64,000 nt of DNA from Mesorhizobium neociceri. GTDB lineage: Bacteria; Pseudomonadota; Alphaproteobacteria; Rhizobiales; Rhizobiaceae. Below are positions 14,622 through 27,779 of this stretch, in pieces (position 1 is the stretch's first letter; the number at the start of each line of letters is the position of its first letter). The notes under the pieces were generated by a model, which was not told where the DNA came from, ran no database searches, and saw only the letters and a program-made list of their open reading frames with translations. The stretch spans positions 1 through 64,000 of the forward strand of contig NZ_JACDTY010000021.1 in assembly GCF_013520985.1 (NCBI RefSeq). The letters are read 5' to 3'. A program made the position numbers and the translations under genes.

Positions 14622-17600
14622 TTACACCAGTTCCACCTCGACCACACCCGGCACGGCGCGCATCGCGGACGCGATCTGCGGCGAGATGCGGTAGCGGTTT
14701 GGCAGTTCGATCTCGATTTCGCCCTGGCCGGCGTCCTTGATCAGCACGAAGCTGACCTGGCCCTCGCCCTTCACCGCCAGCTGGCCGGCCAGCATGCCGA
14801 TCGGTGCGGCGTCGCGCACGAAGATGCGCAGCGCCTTCTGGATGCGGCTTGCCTCATCCTCCAGCGACTGCACCGTCTGGATGCGCAGGTTGACGCCTTC
14901 CGGCCTGTCCTCGGCCGAAACCGTAATCACCACCGAGCGGCCGGGTTCGAGCAGGTCGCGATACTGCGCCAGCCCCTCTGAAAACAGCACGGCTTCATAC
15001 TGGCCCGACGTGTCGGAAAAGGCGATGACGCCCATCTTGTTGCCGGTTCGGGTCTTGCGCTCCTGCTTGGTGGTGACGGTGCCGGCAAGCCGCCCGGCGG
15101 CGGCACCGCGCTTCACCGCAGCCGAGAACTCGCCCCAGTTCTGCACCCGCATCTTCAGCAGCGCCGCCTTGTACTCGTCGAGCGGATGCGCCGAGAGATA
15201 GAAGCCGACGACCTGGAATTCGCGATGCAGCCGGTCGGCGGCAAGCCATGGATCGGTCTGCGGCAAATTGAGCGCTTGCGACTGCGCGCCAAGTGAAGCG
15301 CCGAAAATGTCGTGCTGGCCCGAGATGGCATTTTGCTGCGCCAGTGAGGCTAGTCCCATCATCCGCTCGACGCCGGCCATCATCTGGGCCCGGTCATGGC
15401 CGAAACAGTCGAGCGCACCTGCCATGATCAGGCTTTCGAAGACGCGCTTGCCGACGATCTTCGGGTCGACCCTCTCGCAGAAATCGGCGAGGTTCTTGAA
15501 CGGCTTTTCGCCGCGCATCGCGACGATGTGCTCGACCGCCGCATCGCCCACGCCCTTAAGCGCGGCCAGCGAATAGTAGATGCGGTTCTCGCCGACCTCG
15601 AAATTGCGGAAGCTGGTCATCACCGACGGCGCCACCACCTCGATGCCGAGCCGCAGTGCATCCTGGCGGAAATCGGCGAGCTTGTCGGTGTTGCCCATGT
15701 CGAGCGTCATCGACGCCGCCAGGAACTCGACGGGGTAGTGCGCCTTGAGAAAGGCGGTCTGGTAGGACACGACGGCGTAGGCGGCAGCGTGCGATTTGTT
15801 GAAGCCGTAGTCGGCGAACTTGGCCAAAAGGTCAAAGATGAAGTCGGCCTGCGGCTTGCCGACGCCGCGCTCGACGGCGCCGGAGACGAAGCGCTCGCGC
15901 TGCTTGTCCATCTCGGCGCGGATCTTCTTGCCCATAGCGCGGCGCAGAAGATCGGCTTCGCCGAGCGAATAGCCCGACAGCTCCTGCGCGATCTGCATCA
16001 CCTGTTCCTGGTAGACGATGACGCCTTGCGTCTCCTTCACCAGATGGTCGATCTTGGGATGGATCGAGGCCATCTCCTCCTCGCCATGCTTTCTGGCGTT
16101 GTAGGTCGGGATGTTCTCCATCGGACCCGGCCGGTAGAGTGCCACCAGCGCGATAATGTCCTCGATGCAGTCGGGCCGCATGCCGATCAGCGCCTTGCGC
16201 ATGCCGGCACTTTCCACCTGGAACACGCCGACCACTTCGCCGCGCGACAGCATGGCGTAGGTTTCGGCATCGTCGAGCGGGATATTGGCCAGATCAATCT
16301 CGATGCCGCGGCGGCGGATCAGCTTCACCGCCGTCTCCAGCACCGTCAGCGTCTTCAGGCCAAGGAAGTCGAACTTCACCAGCCCGGCCTGCTCGACATA
16401 TTTCATGTTGAACTGCGTGACCGGCATGTCCGAGCGCGGATCGCGGTACATCGGCACCAGCTCCGACAAAGGCCTGTCACCGATGACGATTCCGGCGGCG
16501 TGCGTCGAGGCGTGGCGGTAGAGCCCTTCCAGCTTCTGCGCCATATCGAGCAGCGTCTGGACGATCGGTTCCTTCTCGGCCTCTTCGGCAAAGCGCGGCT
16601 CGTTGGCGATGGCATCTGCCAGCTTGACCGGATTGGCCGGGTTCTGCGGCACCATCTTGGACAGCTTGTCGACCTGGCCATAAGGCATCTGCAGCACGCG
16701 GCCAACGTCGCGCAGCGCCGCGCGCGCCTGCAACGTACCAAAGGTGATGATCTGGCCGACCTGGTCGCGGCCGTATTTCTGCTGGACGTAGCGGATGACC
16801 TCCTCGCGCCGGTCCTGGCAGAAGTCGATATCGAAGTCGGGCATCGACACGCGGTCGGGATTGAGGAAGCGCTCGAACAGCAGCGAGAAGCGCAGCGGGT
16901 CGATATCGGTGATGGTCGTCGAATAGGCGACCAGCGATCCAGCGCCCGAACCGCGGCCCGGCCCGACCGGAATGCCTTGCGCTTTGGCCCATTTGATGAA
17001 GTCGGCAACGATCAGGAAGTAGCCGGGGAATTTCATCTTCTCGATGATGGAGAGCTCGAAATCGAGCCGCTCGCGATATTGCTCGACCGTGTAGCCGGCA
17101 GTGGGTCCATGCGCCGCCAGCCGCGCCTCCAGCCCCTCTTGGGCCTGGCGCCGCAGTTCGTCGGCCTCCGCCTTCAACGCCGCCTCATTGTCGGCGACGT
17201 CGCCGCCGGTAAAACGCGGCAGGATCGGGTTACGGTTCTTGGGATAGTAGGAGCAGCGCAGCGCGATCTCGACGGTGTTGTCGATCGCCTCCGGCAGATC
17301 GGCGAACAGCCGCGCCATATCCGCCTGGCTGCGCAGGAAATTGTCCGATGTCAGCCGGCGGCGATTGTCTGCCGCGACCACCGAACCCTCGGCAATGGCA
17401 ATCAGCGCGTCATGTGCATCATAATCGTCGCGGGCGGAAAAGAACGCCTCATTGGTGGCGACCAGCGGCAGGTCATGGATATAGGCAAGATCGACCGATG
17501 ATTTTTCGATGGCGCGGTCATAGCCGGAAACCCGGTCCAGCTCGACATAGAGCCGGTCGCCAAACAGCGCCTTGAGCGCCAGCAACCTCGCTTCGGCAAG

Positions 17601-18149
17601 ATCGCGGCGGTCCTCCTTCAAGGCCCGGCCGATCGGACCGCGCGGTCCGCCGCTGAGGCAGATCAGTCCGTCGCAATGGCCTTCCAGCATTGCCGTCGTC
17701 AGATGCACCGCCTCGCCAGGCGGTGTCTCAAGATAGACCTGGCTGACCAGCCTGACCAGATTGCCGTAGCCTGCCTCTGTGGCGGCGAGCAGCACCACGG
17801 CATGTATCTCCGGCCCATGGCGGCGGCGATCGCGCTGCGCGTCGCTGGTCTCGCCGGAAAAGGCGAGATCGATCTGGCAGCCGATGATCGGCTGGATGCC
17901 TTCCTTCACCGCCTTCTGGGCGAATTCCAGCGCGCCGAACAGATTGTTGGTGTCGGTGACGGCGATTGCCGGGCACTCGTCCTTGACGGCATGACCGACA
18001 ACGGCGGCGACCTGCAAGGCGCCTTCGAGCAGCGAGTACGCCGAATGCACGCGCAAATGGATAAACGGCCGCGCCGGCGCCTCCGGTCTTGCCGCCTTGG
18101 CAATCGCCTCGCGCAGCAAGGGATCGCGTGTGGTCTTTTCGTCTGCCAC
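14622..18149 (-). CDS. dnaE: DNA polymerase III alpha subunit
   Basis: The 1175-residue protein is the catalytic subunit of the replicative polymerase. The N-terminal PHP domain begins with FIHLRVHSAYSLLEGAL; the palm carries GPGRGSGAGSLVAY and the catalytic PDFDIDFCQDRREEVI aspartates; the helix-hairpin-helix region has AALKGVGDAAVEHIV; an OB fold (RLAGTVTTKQERKTR) lies near the end. Length is normal for DnaE1, so this is probably the essential replicase and not the shorter DnaE2/ImuC. The start used is a GTG at 18149; no strong ribosome-binding site is visible and the exact start is uncertain by several codons. The gene is monocistronic by spacing. Confidence 0.95.
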   Translation of the reverse strand: MADEKTTRDPLLREAIAKAARPEAPARPFIHLRVHSAYSLLEGALQVAAVVGHAVKDECPAIAVTDTNNLFGALEFAQKAVKEGIQPIIGCQIDLAFSGETSDAQRDRRRHGPEIHAVVLLAATEAGYGNLVRLVSQVYLETPPGEAVHLTTAMLEGHCDGLICLSGGPRGPIGRALKEDRRDLAEARLLALKALFGDRLYVELDRVSGYDRAIEKSSVDLAYIHDLPLVATNEAFFSARDDYDAHDALIAIAEGSVVAADNRRRLTSDNFLRSQADMARLFADLPEAIDNTVEIALRCSYYPKNRNPILPRFTGGDVADNEAALKAEADELRRQAQEGLEARLAAHGPTAGYTVEQYRERLDFELSIIEKMKFPGYFLIVADFIKWAKAQGIPVGPGRGSGAGSLVAYSTTITDIDPLRFSLLFERFLNPDRVSMPDFDIDFCQDRREEVIRYVQQKYGRDQVGQIITFGTLQARAALRDVGRVLQMPYGQVDKLSKMVPQNPANPVKLADAIANEPRFAEEAEKEPIVQTLLDMAQKLEGLYRHASTHAAGIVIGDRPLSELVPMYRDPRSDMPVTQFNMKYVEQAGLVKFDFLGLKTLTVLETAVKLIRRRGIEIDLANIPLDDAETYAMLSRGEVVGVFQVESAGMRKALIGMRPDCIEDIIALVALYRPGPMENIPTYNARKHGEEEMASIHPKIDHLVKETQGVIVYQEQVMQIAQELSGYSLGEADLLRRAMGKKIRAEMDKQRERFVSGAVERGVGKPQADFIFDLLAKFADYGFNKSHAAAYAVVSYQTAFLKAHYPVEFLAASMTLDMGNTDKLADFRQDALRLGIEVVAPSVMTSFRNFEVGENRIYYSLAALKGVGDAAVEHIVAMRGEKPFKNLADFCERVDPKIVGKRVFESLIMAGALDCFGHDRAQMMAGVERMMGLASLAQQNAISGQHDIFGASLGAQSQALNLPQTDPWLAADRLHREFQVVGFYLSAHPLDEYKAALLKMRVQNWGEFSAAVKRGAAAGRLAGTVTTKQERKTRTGNKMGVIAFSDTSGQYEAVLFSEGLAQYRDLLEPGRSVVITVSAEDRPEGVNLRIQTVQSLEDEASRIQKALRIFVRDAAPIGMLAGQLAVKGEGQVSFVLIKDAGQGEIEIELPNRYRISPQIASAMRAVPGVVEVELV

Positions 18150-18360
18150 TCGAGTTGGCTTTCAATCTGGTCAGCGAATCTGGTTGTCGTCGTAATCTAG
18201 GCTGCTGTGTCGCCGCCCGCCAGCATTCCCGACCCCGATATCTGCCGATCGCCGATAAACTGAACGCCCGGGCGAACAAGCCGTCGATGCCCGAAACCAA
18301 TCCAGCTCGTCACGCGGTTCCAACCCCCGACCGCGAGCGAGCCGGCCGGGGGTTGTCAGA

Positions 18361-20580
18361 TCATGCATTGAGCGTCTTGGTAAAGGGCATAACACGGATC
18401 CGCTTGCCCAGAGCTTTATACACAGCATTGGCTACCGCAGGCCCGACCGGCGGAACGCCCGGCTCGCCGATACCCGTAGGCGGATTGGCGGAAGCAAGGA
18501 TATGGACCTCCACCACAGGCATGGCATCGATCCGAAGTGGCGTATACGCATCGAAGTTGCTCTGATCGACCTTGCCTGCCGTCAAGGTGATTTCCTCGCC
18601 CAGAATGGCGCCCAAACCAAAACCTATGCCGCCCTCGACCTGAGCGCGCACCTGGTCCGGATTGACCGTCAACCCGCAATCAACGGCAGCCACGACCCGC
18701 TCGACCTTGACGCCGCCCTTGCCATCCGTCGAAACCTCGGCAATCTGCGCCACCACCGAGCCAAAGCTTTCGGCCACGGAAACGCCGCGGAAGCGGCCCT
18801 TAGGCAACGGCTTTGTCCATCCGGCTTTTTCCGCCGCGAGCTTGAGGACGGTCGCGTGACGCGACTGCGGCTCGAGCATCGACAAACGGTATTCGATCGG
18901 ATCACGTCCTGCCGCTTCGGCAACTTCGTCAATGAAGGTTTCTGCCGCAAAAGCGGTATGCGTCGAACCGACGGAACGCCACCATAGAACCGGAACGCCG
19001 ACATCCGTGGTGGTCAGGCCGACAATCTGGTTGGGAATGACATAGGGCAAGTTGTTCGCCCCTTCGACGGATGTCGGATCGACGCCGTTCTGGACCATGC
19101 CGTCAAACATCGTCTTTGCCATGATGGATTGGCCAACCACGTGAGCGCTCCAGGCAACGAGCTTTCCGCTGCTGTCGATCCCGGCCTTCAGCTGGTGCAC
19201 ATAAGCGGGCCGATAGCGGCCGGCGCGCATATCGTCCTCGCGGGTCCATTGCACCTTTACGGGCGCCCGGTATCCGATGGCCTTGGCAATATACACCGCC
19301 TCGACAACTACGTCGCCGTCGAACACGGCCCGCCGGCCGAAACTGCCTCCTGTTTTCATGACATGCAATTGCACTTTGTCCGGCGTGATACCGACGATTT
19401 GGCTGGCGAGCGTCTGATACACATCGGGGAACTGGTGGCCGCCCCAGATCTCCAGCGTCCCGTCCTCGTTCCTGCGCGCGACAGCATTCAACGGCTCCAT
19501 CGCGGCGTGCGCCAGATAGGGAAACTCGTAACTTGCTTCGATGACCTTGGCTGCGGCCGCGAAGCCGGCTTCGACGTCACCATCCTTGCGCGCAACGGCC
19601 GTTGGAGCCTTGCCGGCGAGATCCTTATACATCGACATGAGTTCCTGAGAGCTGCGCTTTTCGGCCGCCGTCTCATCCCAAACAACCGTGACGGCGTCGC
19701 GCCCCTTCATGGCAGCCCACATATGCTCGCCGACGACGGCGATGCCGCGCGGCGTCTCGACGACGTCGACAACGCCCTTGACCGCACGCGCTGCCGCGGC
19801 ATCGAAGGACTTGAGCTTGGCGCCGAAGAGGGGCGGATGGATCATCACGGCCGTCAGCATACCGGGCAGTTTGATGTCGATCGTGTACTGCTCGGTTCCG
19901 TTCGCCTTGCGGGCACTGTCGAACCGCTTCAGCTTGGCATTGCCGATAAGCTTCCAGTCGCCCGGTTGCTTGAGTTTCACATCGGCCGGCGTGGGTATCG
20001 CGGCCGCCTTGGCGGCAAAGGCCCCAAAGCCGCCGGTCTTGCCGGATGGATGCGCCAAGACGCCGTTCTCGATGGTAATTTCCGCTGGTGGGACACCCCA
20101 TTCGGATGCGGCGGCGGCCACCAGCACGGCGCGCGCGGCGGCGCCAGCCTTGCGATAACGCTCCCAGGAGGTGACCATCGACGTGGATCCGCCCGTTCCC
20201 TGGATGGCGCCGCCGAAGGCGACGTTGCCATAGGCCTTCACATTGCCGGCGACACCACGAACATCGATTGCCGACCAATCGGCATCGAGTTCATCCGCCA
20301 CCAGCGTGGCGAGGCCGTTATAGGAGCCCTGCCCCATCTCGAACTGCGACGAAAGAACCGTCACCTTGCCGTCGCCGTCGATCGTCAGATAGGGACTGAA
20401 GGTATGCGGCCCGGCCTCGTCAGCCGGCGTCCCGCTAGCGACTGCAGGCGACGCGGCGAGAATCCGGTAGCCGACTGCGATACCCGTGCCGGCAGCAAAC
20501 ACGCCCAACAGGAATTGTCGTCGGGACGCCTGTGCCTGGACCGTGGGAAGAACGACATATTGCATCAGTTTCGGAATCAT
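18361..20580 (-). CDS. iorB: Molybdopterin-binding subunit of an Ior-type molybdenum hydroxylase
   Basis: The 739-residue protein is the large subunit of a xanthine-oxidase-family enzyme of the isoquinoline 1-oxidoreductase (IorB) or membrane aldehyde dehydrogenase type. The N-terminus carries a Tat signal (SRRQFLLG at about 19-26), so the folded cofactor-loaded complex is exported. Family motifs include [15 protein letters not shown] and the C-terminal [17 protein letters not shown] with the active-site Glu of molybdenum hydroxylases. Its small partner lies three bases upstream on the same strand. No cytochrome c subunit is adjacent. The oxidised substrate (aldehyde or N-heterocycle) is not known. 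Confidence 0.9.
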   Translation of the reverse strand: MIPKLMQYVVLPTVQAQASRRQFLLGVFAAGTGIAVGYRILAASPAVASGTPADEAGPHTFSPYLTIDGDGKVTVLSSQFEMGQGSYNGLATLVADELDADWSAIDVRGVAGNVKAYGNVAFGGAIQGTGGSTSMVTSWERYRKAGAAARAVLVAAAASEWGVPPAEITIENGVLAHPSGKTGGFGAFAAKAAAIPTPADVKLKQPGDWKLIGNAKLKRFDSARKANGTEQYTIDIKLPGMLTAVMIHPPLFGAKLKSFDAAAARAVKGVVDVVETPRGIAVVGEHMWAAMKGRDAVTVVWDETAAEKRSSQELMSMYKDLAGKAPTAVARKDGDVEAGFAAAAKVIEASYEFPYLAHAAMEPLNAVARRNEDGTLEIWGGHQFPDVYQTLASQIVGITPDKVQLHVMKTGGSFGRRAVFDGDVVVEAVYIAKAIGYRAPVKVQWTREDDMRAGRYRPAYVHQLKAGIDSSGKLVAWSAHVVGQSIMAKTMFDGMVQNGVDPTSVEGANNLPYVIPNQIVGLTTTDVGVPVLWWRSVGSTHTAFAAETFIDEVAEAAGRDPIEYRLSMLEPQSRHATVLKLAAEKAGWTKPLPKGRFRGVSVAESFGSVVAQIAEVSTDGKGGVKVERVVAAVDCGLTVNPDQVRAQVEGGIGFGLGAILGEEITLTAGKVDQSNFDAYTPLRIDAMPVVEVHILASANPPTGIGEPGVPPVGPAVANAVYKALGKRIRVMPFTKTLNA

Positions 20581-20583
20581 GGC

Positions 20584-21042
20584 TCAGGCCTCCAAACGCT
20601 TTGCAGCTTCGTGAATCCCGGCACGGATTCGGTGATAGGTGGCGCAACGACAGAGATTGCCCGTCATCGCGGCGTCGATATCGTCGTCGGTGGGCTTTGG
20701 ATTGTTCGTGAGGAGATCGGTCGCCGACATGATCTGCCCGGACTGACAATAACCGCATTGCGGAACATCGAGATCGGCCCAAACCGTTTGCACGGTTTTC
20801 GCCACCTTGCCCGCGAGCCCCTCGATGGTGGTCACTTTCGCAACACCTATATCGCCGACGAACGTCTGGCAGGAACGTACCGGCGCGCCGTCCAGAAGGA
20901 CGGTGCAGGCGCCGCATTGCGCCATGCCGCAACCGAATTTCGTTCCCGTCAATCCGACGAGGTCGCGGATCACCCAGAGAAGCGGCATGTCAGCCTCGGC
21001 GTCGACCTGATGTTCGTTTCCATTGATCGTTAAAGTCACCAT
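20584..21042 (-). CDS. iorA: [2Fe-2S] subunit of the Ior-type molybdenum hydroxylase
   Basis: The 152-residue protein carries the two iron-sulfur centres that pass electrons from the molybdenum site. The N-terminal plant-ferredoxin-like cluster is bound by [15 protein letters not shown] plus a later Cys in RSCQTF; the C-terminal helical cluster uses [11 protein letters not shown] and [12 protein letters not shown]. Length and motif order match IorA/CoxS-type small subunits. It has no signal of its own and is probably carried out by the Tat signal of the large subunit. The ATG at 21042 (MVTLTING) is the natural start. It forms an operon with iorB. Confidence 0.92.
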   Translation of the reverse strand: MVTLTINGNEHQVDAEADMPLLWVIRDLVGLTGTKFGCGMAQCGACTVLLDGAPVRSCQTFVGDIGVAKVTTIEGLAGKVAKTVQTVWADLDVPQCGYCQSGQIMSATDLLTNNPKPTDDDIDAAMTGNLCRCATYHRIRAGIHEAAKRLEA

Positions 21043-21204
21043 GGTGTTCACCTCGCTTTGTGTGTGCGCTCGTGGAGCTTCCATTCCGGCCCCTGCCGGT
21101 TCGGGCTCTGGTCATCTGTCGATTGTCGATCGAATTTATAAGACCCTGATGAAGGCCGACAGGCTCGATCCTGCCTGATTGTTGCTCAATCCTGTCGTAC
21201 CAGC

Positions 21205-21226
21205 CACTTTGTGCGTACGCACTTTG
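21205..21226. promoter_or_regulatory. Palindrome flanked by direct repeats upstream of iorAB
   Basis: A perfect 12-base palindrome GTGCGTACGCAC (21211-21222) overlaps two copies of CACTTTG (21205-21211 and 21220-21226). It lies about 165 bases upstream of iorA and 50 bases downstream of the AraC-type regulator gene. Direct 7-base repeats 15 bases apart would suit an AraC-type dimer. This is inference from position and symmetry. Confidence 0.4.
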
Positions 21227-21273
21227 AATTTTGTGATGGGTTGGGCAGCGGCCCCATTCGATAGACGGTTGCG

Positions 21274-22233
21274 CTAAACCGACGGAGCTCTGGTTGAATC
21301 ATTCAGGATGGCCTTGACGTCACGCAAGGGCGGATGACCGAACATGCGGCGATATTCCCGACTGAACTGCGTCGGGCTCTCGTAGCCGACCCTGAGCGCG
21401 GCAGTCGCCGCATCGTGCGATCCGGAAAGCATCAGTTCCCGCGCATGGTGCAGCCGCAGATGCTTCTGGAATTGCAGGGGGCTCATGGCCGTCATTGCAC
21501 GGAAATGATGATGCAGTGTGGACACGCCCATGTTCGCCTTTTCCGCCAGCGCATCGACACGAAGCGGCAGGGTGTAGTTCTCCCTCAGCCAGGCAACCGC
21601 TTTTGCGACGCGGTTGCTGTGCGTTCCAGCGAGTGCGAAACGGCGCAGCAGTGCACCCTGTTCGCCGGTGAGCAGTCTGTAGAAAATTTCATTTTGGATG
21701 TGACGGGCCATGAAAGGAATATCATCCGGCGAATTTACAAGCGAAATCAGTCGCAACAAGGCATCGAACAGTTCCGGCGTAGCCGCACCCACCACCACAC
21801 CCCGGTCGCGGTCCGACCTATTCGCTGGGTGCAGGTCGTGGTCGGCAATCAGTCGTCGAAGCGCCTCCAGGTTCAGCGGCAACATGGCTGCGACGTAAGG
21901 CTCCACCACACTTGCCTCGCAGATCTGACCCGTCATCGGCAGACCGACAGTGGCGAGGACGAAGAATGATTCATCGTAGATGATCGTTTCATCGCCGACG
22001 GTGATGCGCTTGCTTCCCTTGATGATCAGCGACAGGCTGGGCTCATATAAGACGAAATAAGGCCCGACAGGCTCAACAATGCGATAGAGCGAAAGCCCGG
22101 GTATCTCGTGCTTGAAACTGACACCGTCCCACGGCAACGGCGACAGCAAGTCGAGTATCCGTGAGCGCGTTGTAGCCGTTTGAGCCCGCAGATCCTTTCC
22201 GTCGAGCAAAATTCCCTCCATAGAACCGCTCAT
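21274..22233 (-). CDS. AraC-family transcriptional regulator
   Basis: The protein (319 residues from the start used) has an AraC_N-type sensor domain, with GLSLYRIVEPVGPYFVLYEP and the cupin-like strands that follow, and a C-terminal double helix-turn-helix (about 220-310) with LAEKANMGVSTLHHHFRAM and AALRVGYESPTQFSREYRR. AraC_N regulators typically sense small aldehydes, alcohols or fatty acids. It lies upstream of iorAB on the same strand, 231 bases away, and is the obvious candidate controller of that operon. The start is unsure: ATGs at 22233 and 22221 are possible, and a GTG at 22290 is in frame. I chose 22233. Confidence 0.88.
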   Translation of the reverse strand: MSGSMEGILLDGKDLRAQTATTRSRILDLLSPLPWDGVSFKHEIPGLSLYRIVEPVGPYFVLYEPSLSLIIKGSKRITVGDETIIYDESFFVLATVGLPMTGQICEASVVEPYVAAMLPLNLEALRRLIADHDLHPANRSDRDRGVVVGAATPELFDALLRLISLVNSPDDIPFMARHIQNEIFYRLLTGEQGALLRRFALAGTHSNRVAKAVAWLRENYTLPLRVDALAEKANMGVSTLHHHFRAMTAMSPLQFQKHLRLHHARELMLSGSHDAATAALRVGYESPTQFSREYRRMFGHPPLRDVKAILNDSTRAPSV

Positions 22234-22407
22234 TCCGAGCGTTCGTTTCAAACAGGCCTTGGCGAGTGGTCTGCCACTGTGGCAACTCACAGGAGTTGAT
22301 GCCAGCGAGCCGCACTTTCAAGAGGATTGTGGAAACCAAGAAGTGTGGCCGTAGATCACCGCCGCCCGCCCGACGACGGTCCTTGAGACGCGGTTCGGGT
22401 GTTAAGA

Positions 22408-24420
<2,013 letters not shown>

Positions 24421-24659
24421 CGAAGGCGTTTCCTCGGGTCTTTCGTCCTTCTTATGGGCTTCGGCAGCCGGGCTCAAGCACCGCCCGGCCGCGCACTCAT
24501 CAAGACACTTCCCGCACGCCAAGCCCGTGCCGCGAGGCGAAGATCGGGCTCGCCGACGGCTGGGCCAAGATTTGCGCCATCTTTGGTCGCCAAACCGGGT
24601 TGAAACAGTATAAAAATCCTGAAAGCCTGAAGACCAATCGCCTTGGGAGGAACTGCCTG

Positions 24660-25787
<1,128 letters not shown>

Positions 25788-25854
25788 GAGAAGAAAGCCG
25801 CCGACCGAAGGGCCAGCGACTGAAGTTGCACGGGTTCAACAAGGGAGGAATAAA

Positions 25855-26424
25855 ATGCCTGAAAAACTGCATCCGAAAATCGACAATGGCTTACCCAGGG
25901 AAAGCGCCAGCTTTGCCGGCGGCACGCTGGTCTGCGCCTGCACCAGCAAGCCGGTCAAAGTGAAGGTCAAGGGCCAGATCGCCCACAACCACGCCTGCGG
26001 CTGCACCAAATGCTGGAAGCCTGACGGCGCGGTGTTCTCGGTCGTGGCGGTCGCCGGCACCGGCGACGTCACCGTCACCGAGAATGGCGACAAGCTGAAG
26101 GTGGTCGATCCCTCGGCGACGATCCTGCGCCATGCCTGCACCGGCTGCGGCGTCCACATGCACGGACCGGTCGAGCGCGACCATCCGTTCAAGGGCCTGT
26201 CCTTCATCCATCCCGAGCGTTTCGAGGAAGACGGCTGGTCACCGCCGGGCTTCACCGCTTTCGTCTCATCGATCATCGAATCCGGTGTCGACCCGAAGCG
26301 CATGGACGGTATTCGCGCGCAGTTGAAATCGATCGGGCTCGAGCCCTATGACTGCCTGAACCCCGGCCTGATGGACTATATGGCCACCTGGACGGCGAAG
26401 AAGTCGGGCGCCCTGCCGGCCTGA
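25855..26424 (+). CDS. gfa: Glutathione-dependent formaldehyde-activating enzyme
   Basis: The 189-residue protein is Gfa, which speeds condensation of formaldehyde with glutathione to S-hydroxymethylglutathione. Zinc-binding cysteines appear in [18 protein letters not shown] and [12 protein letters not shown], the pattern of the family. It lies 67 bases after the glutathione-dependent dehydrogenase, so the pair covers the first two steps of the pathway; a formylglutathione hydrolase is not seen here. A clear AGGGAGGA site precedes the ATG at 25855. The unit seems to end at the hairpin after the stop. Confidence 0.92.
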   Translation: MPEKLHPKIDNGLPRESASFAGGTLVCACTSKPVKVKVKGQIAHNHACGCTKCWKPDGAVFSVVAVAGTGDVTVTENGDKLKVVDPSATILRHACTGCGVHMHGPVERDHPFKGLSFIHPERFEEDGWSPPGFTAFVSSIIESGVDPKRMDGIRAQLKSIGLEPYDCLNPGLMDYMATWTAKKSGALPA

Positions 26425-26441
26425 CAGCACGAGATTTCTGG

Positions 26442-26478
26442 CATGGGGCCGGGTAACATGCCGGCCCCATGTCCGTTT
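26442..26478 (+). terminator. Stem-loop after the formaldehyde genes
   Basis: Perfect 11-base stem CATGGGGCCGG / CCGGCCCCATG with an 8-base loop, followed by TCCGTTTTGG. It starts 17 bases after the gfa stop. The U-tract is short, so strength is moderate. It also lies just upstream of the next gene's ribosome-binding site. Confidence 0.65.
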
Positions 26479-26488
26479 TGGAGAGACA

Positions 26489-26956
26489 ATGCACGCACCC
26501 GCCATCTACGTCGACGCCGACGCCTGCCCGGTGAAAGCCGAGGTCGAAAAGGTCGCCGAGCGCCATGGCGTCGTCGTTACTTACGTCTCCAATGGCGGCC
26601 TGCGTCCCTCACGTGATCCGATGATCCGCAACGTCGTCGTCTCCAAAGGTGCCGACGCCGCCGACGACTGGATTGTCGACAACGCAAAATCCAACGACAT
26701 CGTGATCACCGCCGACATCCCGCTTGCGGCCCGCGCCGTGGCGCTCGGCGCCTATGTGCTCGGCCCCACCGGGCGGCCGTTCACGCCTGAAACCATCGGC
26801 ATGGCGGTGGCAATGCGCGATTTGAAGCAGCATTTGCGCGAGACCGGCGAGAGCAAGGGCTACAATGCCAGCTTTGCACCGCAGGACCGCTCGCGCTTCC
26901 TGGGCGAACTCGACCGTATCTTGCGGCGCGCGCTGAAATCCGTCACACCGGGCTAG
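26489..26956 (+). CDS. YaiI/YqxD family protein (DUF188)
   Basis: The 155-residue protein starts IYVDADACPVKAEVEKVAERH, the signature of the YaiI/YqxD (DUF188) family, and continues with DIVITADIPLAARAVALGA. The family has a PIN-like fold with conserved Asp residues, so a nuclease role has been suggested but not proved. Length is normal. GGAGAGACA before the ATG at 26489 is a good ribosome-binding site. It lies between gfa and a DUF1345 membrane protein in the same direction, but the intervening hairpin suggests a separate unit. Confidence 0.9.
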   Translation: MHAPAIYVDADACPVKAEVEKVAERHGVVVTYVSNGGLRPSRDPMIRNVVVSKGADAADDWIVDNAKSNDIVITADIPLAARAVALGAYVLGPTGRPFTPETIGMAVAMRDLKQHLRETGESKGYNASFAPQDRSRFLGELDRILRRALKSVTPG

Positions 26957-26978
26957 AAACGGCACCAGGGGCCGGACT

Positions 26979-27659
26979 ATGGCGACAGATATCCCCGTCA
27001 CGAACCCGCTGCACCGGCACAAGCAATTCCTGGTGTCGGCCTGCGTCGGCCTGCCGGCATTGGTTATCGCGCTGATCGCGGGCTTGCCGCTTGCCTATTC
27101 CGTCTCGGTCGCTGCCGACGCCTTCTTCGTCGTCTTCATTGCGCTGGTCATCGCCAAGATGCCGCTGCTGTCCGGTCGCTATCTCAGCAAGAATGCGCGC
27201 GAGGTCGACCTGCCGGTGCTGGGCATCTTTGCCATCACGCTCGGTGTCGTCAGCATCGCCATCGTCCTTTTGTTCCTGCTGATCAACCACAAGGACCGCG
27301 ACCCGATCGAACTCGGTATCGCCATGCTGTCGATCCCGCTGGGCTGGTTCACCATCCACTGCCTGGCGGCACTTCACTATGCGCATGTGTACTGGATGGA
27401 CGGCGACGCGATCGATGCCGAGACCAAGAAGAAGATCCCGGTCGGCGGCCTCGATTTTCCCGGCAGCAAACGGCCGGATGGCTGGGATTTCCTCTATTTC
27501 GCGACGGTGATCGGCATGACCGCACAGACCGCCGACACGGCAATAACCACCTCGCATATGCGCCGCGTCGTGCTTGTCCACTCGATTCTGTCGTTCTTCT
27601 TCAACACGGTCATCGTCGCCGCCGTGGTCAATCTCGCGGTCAGCTTGGGCAACCCGTAA
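26979..27659 (+). CDS. DUF1345 family membrane protein
   Basis: The 226-residue protein has about five hydrophobic segments, including LVSACVGLPALVIALIAGLP, FVVFIALVIAKMPLL and FNTVIVAAVVNLAVSL. HYAHVYWMDGD and DFLYFATVIGMTAQTADTAI are the hallmarks of the DUF1345 family. Its function is unknown. It starts 22 bases after the DUF188 gene and may be co-transcribed with it. The ATG at 26979 follows a weak ribosome-binding site. Confidence 0.87.
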   Translation: MATDIPVTNPLHRHKQFLVSACVGLPALVIALIAGLPLAYSVSVAADAFFVVFIALVIAKMPLLSGRYLSKNAREVDLPVLGIFAITLGVVSIAIVLLFLLINHKDRDPIELGIAMLSIPLGWFTIHCLAALHYAHVYWMDGDAIDAETKKKIPVGGLDFPGSKRPDGWDFLYFATVIGMTAQTADTAITTSHMRRVVLVHSILSFFFNTVIVAAVVNLAVSLGNP

Positions 27660-27691
27660 CAATCCGTGCCCGTAATAAAAACGTGATCGCA

Positions 27692-27720
27692 TGAAACATC
27701 GCTTTCGATAGCGACGTATT
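27692..27720 (+). promoter_or_regulatory. Candidate ECF-sigma-type promoter before the cytochrome b gene
   Basis: TGAAAC (27692-27697) and CGTATT (27715-27720) are 17 bases apart, resembling the GAAC and CGT elements of many extracytoplasmic-function sigma promoters. The spacer holds a small dyad (TCGCT..AGCGA). It lies about 60 bases before the start of the redox pair. Motif evidence is weak. Confidence 0.3.
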
Positions 27721-27779
27721 GGGAGGACAAGGACGAGCGCGGCCATGCCAGGATCGCGCAGCCGGAAGGCGAGGAAAAG

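Noticed and set aside
15396-17501. Long open frame (701 codons) on the plus strand inside dnaE
   Set aside because: It is antisense to a clear dnaE and its composition (Arg/Asp/His/Gln-rich) is the mirror of GC-rich codon use. No domain or ribosome-binding site supports it.
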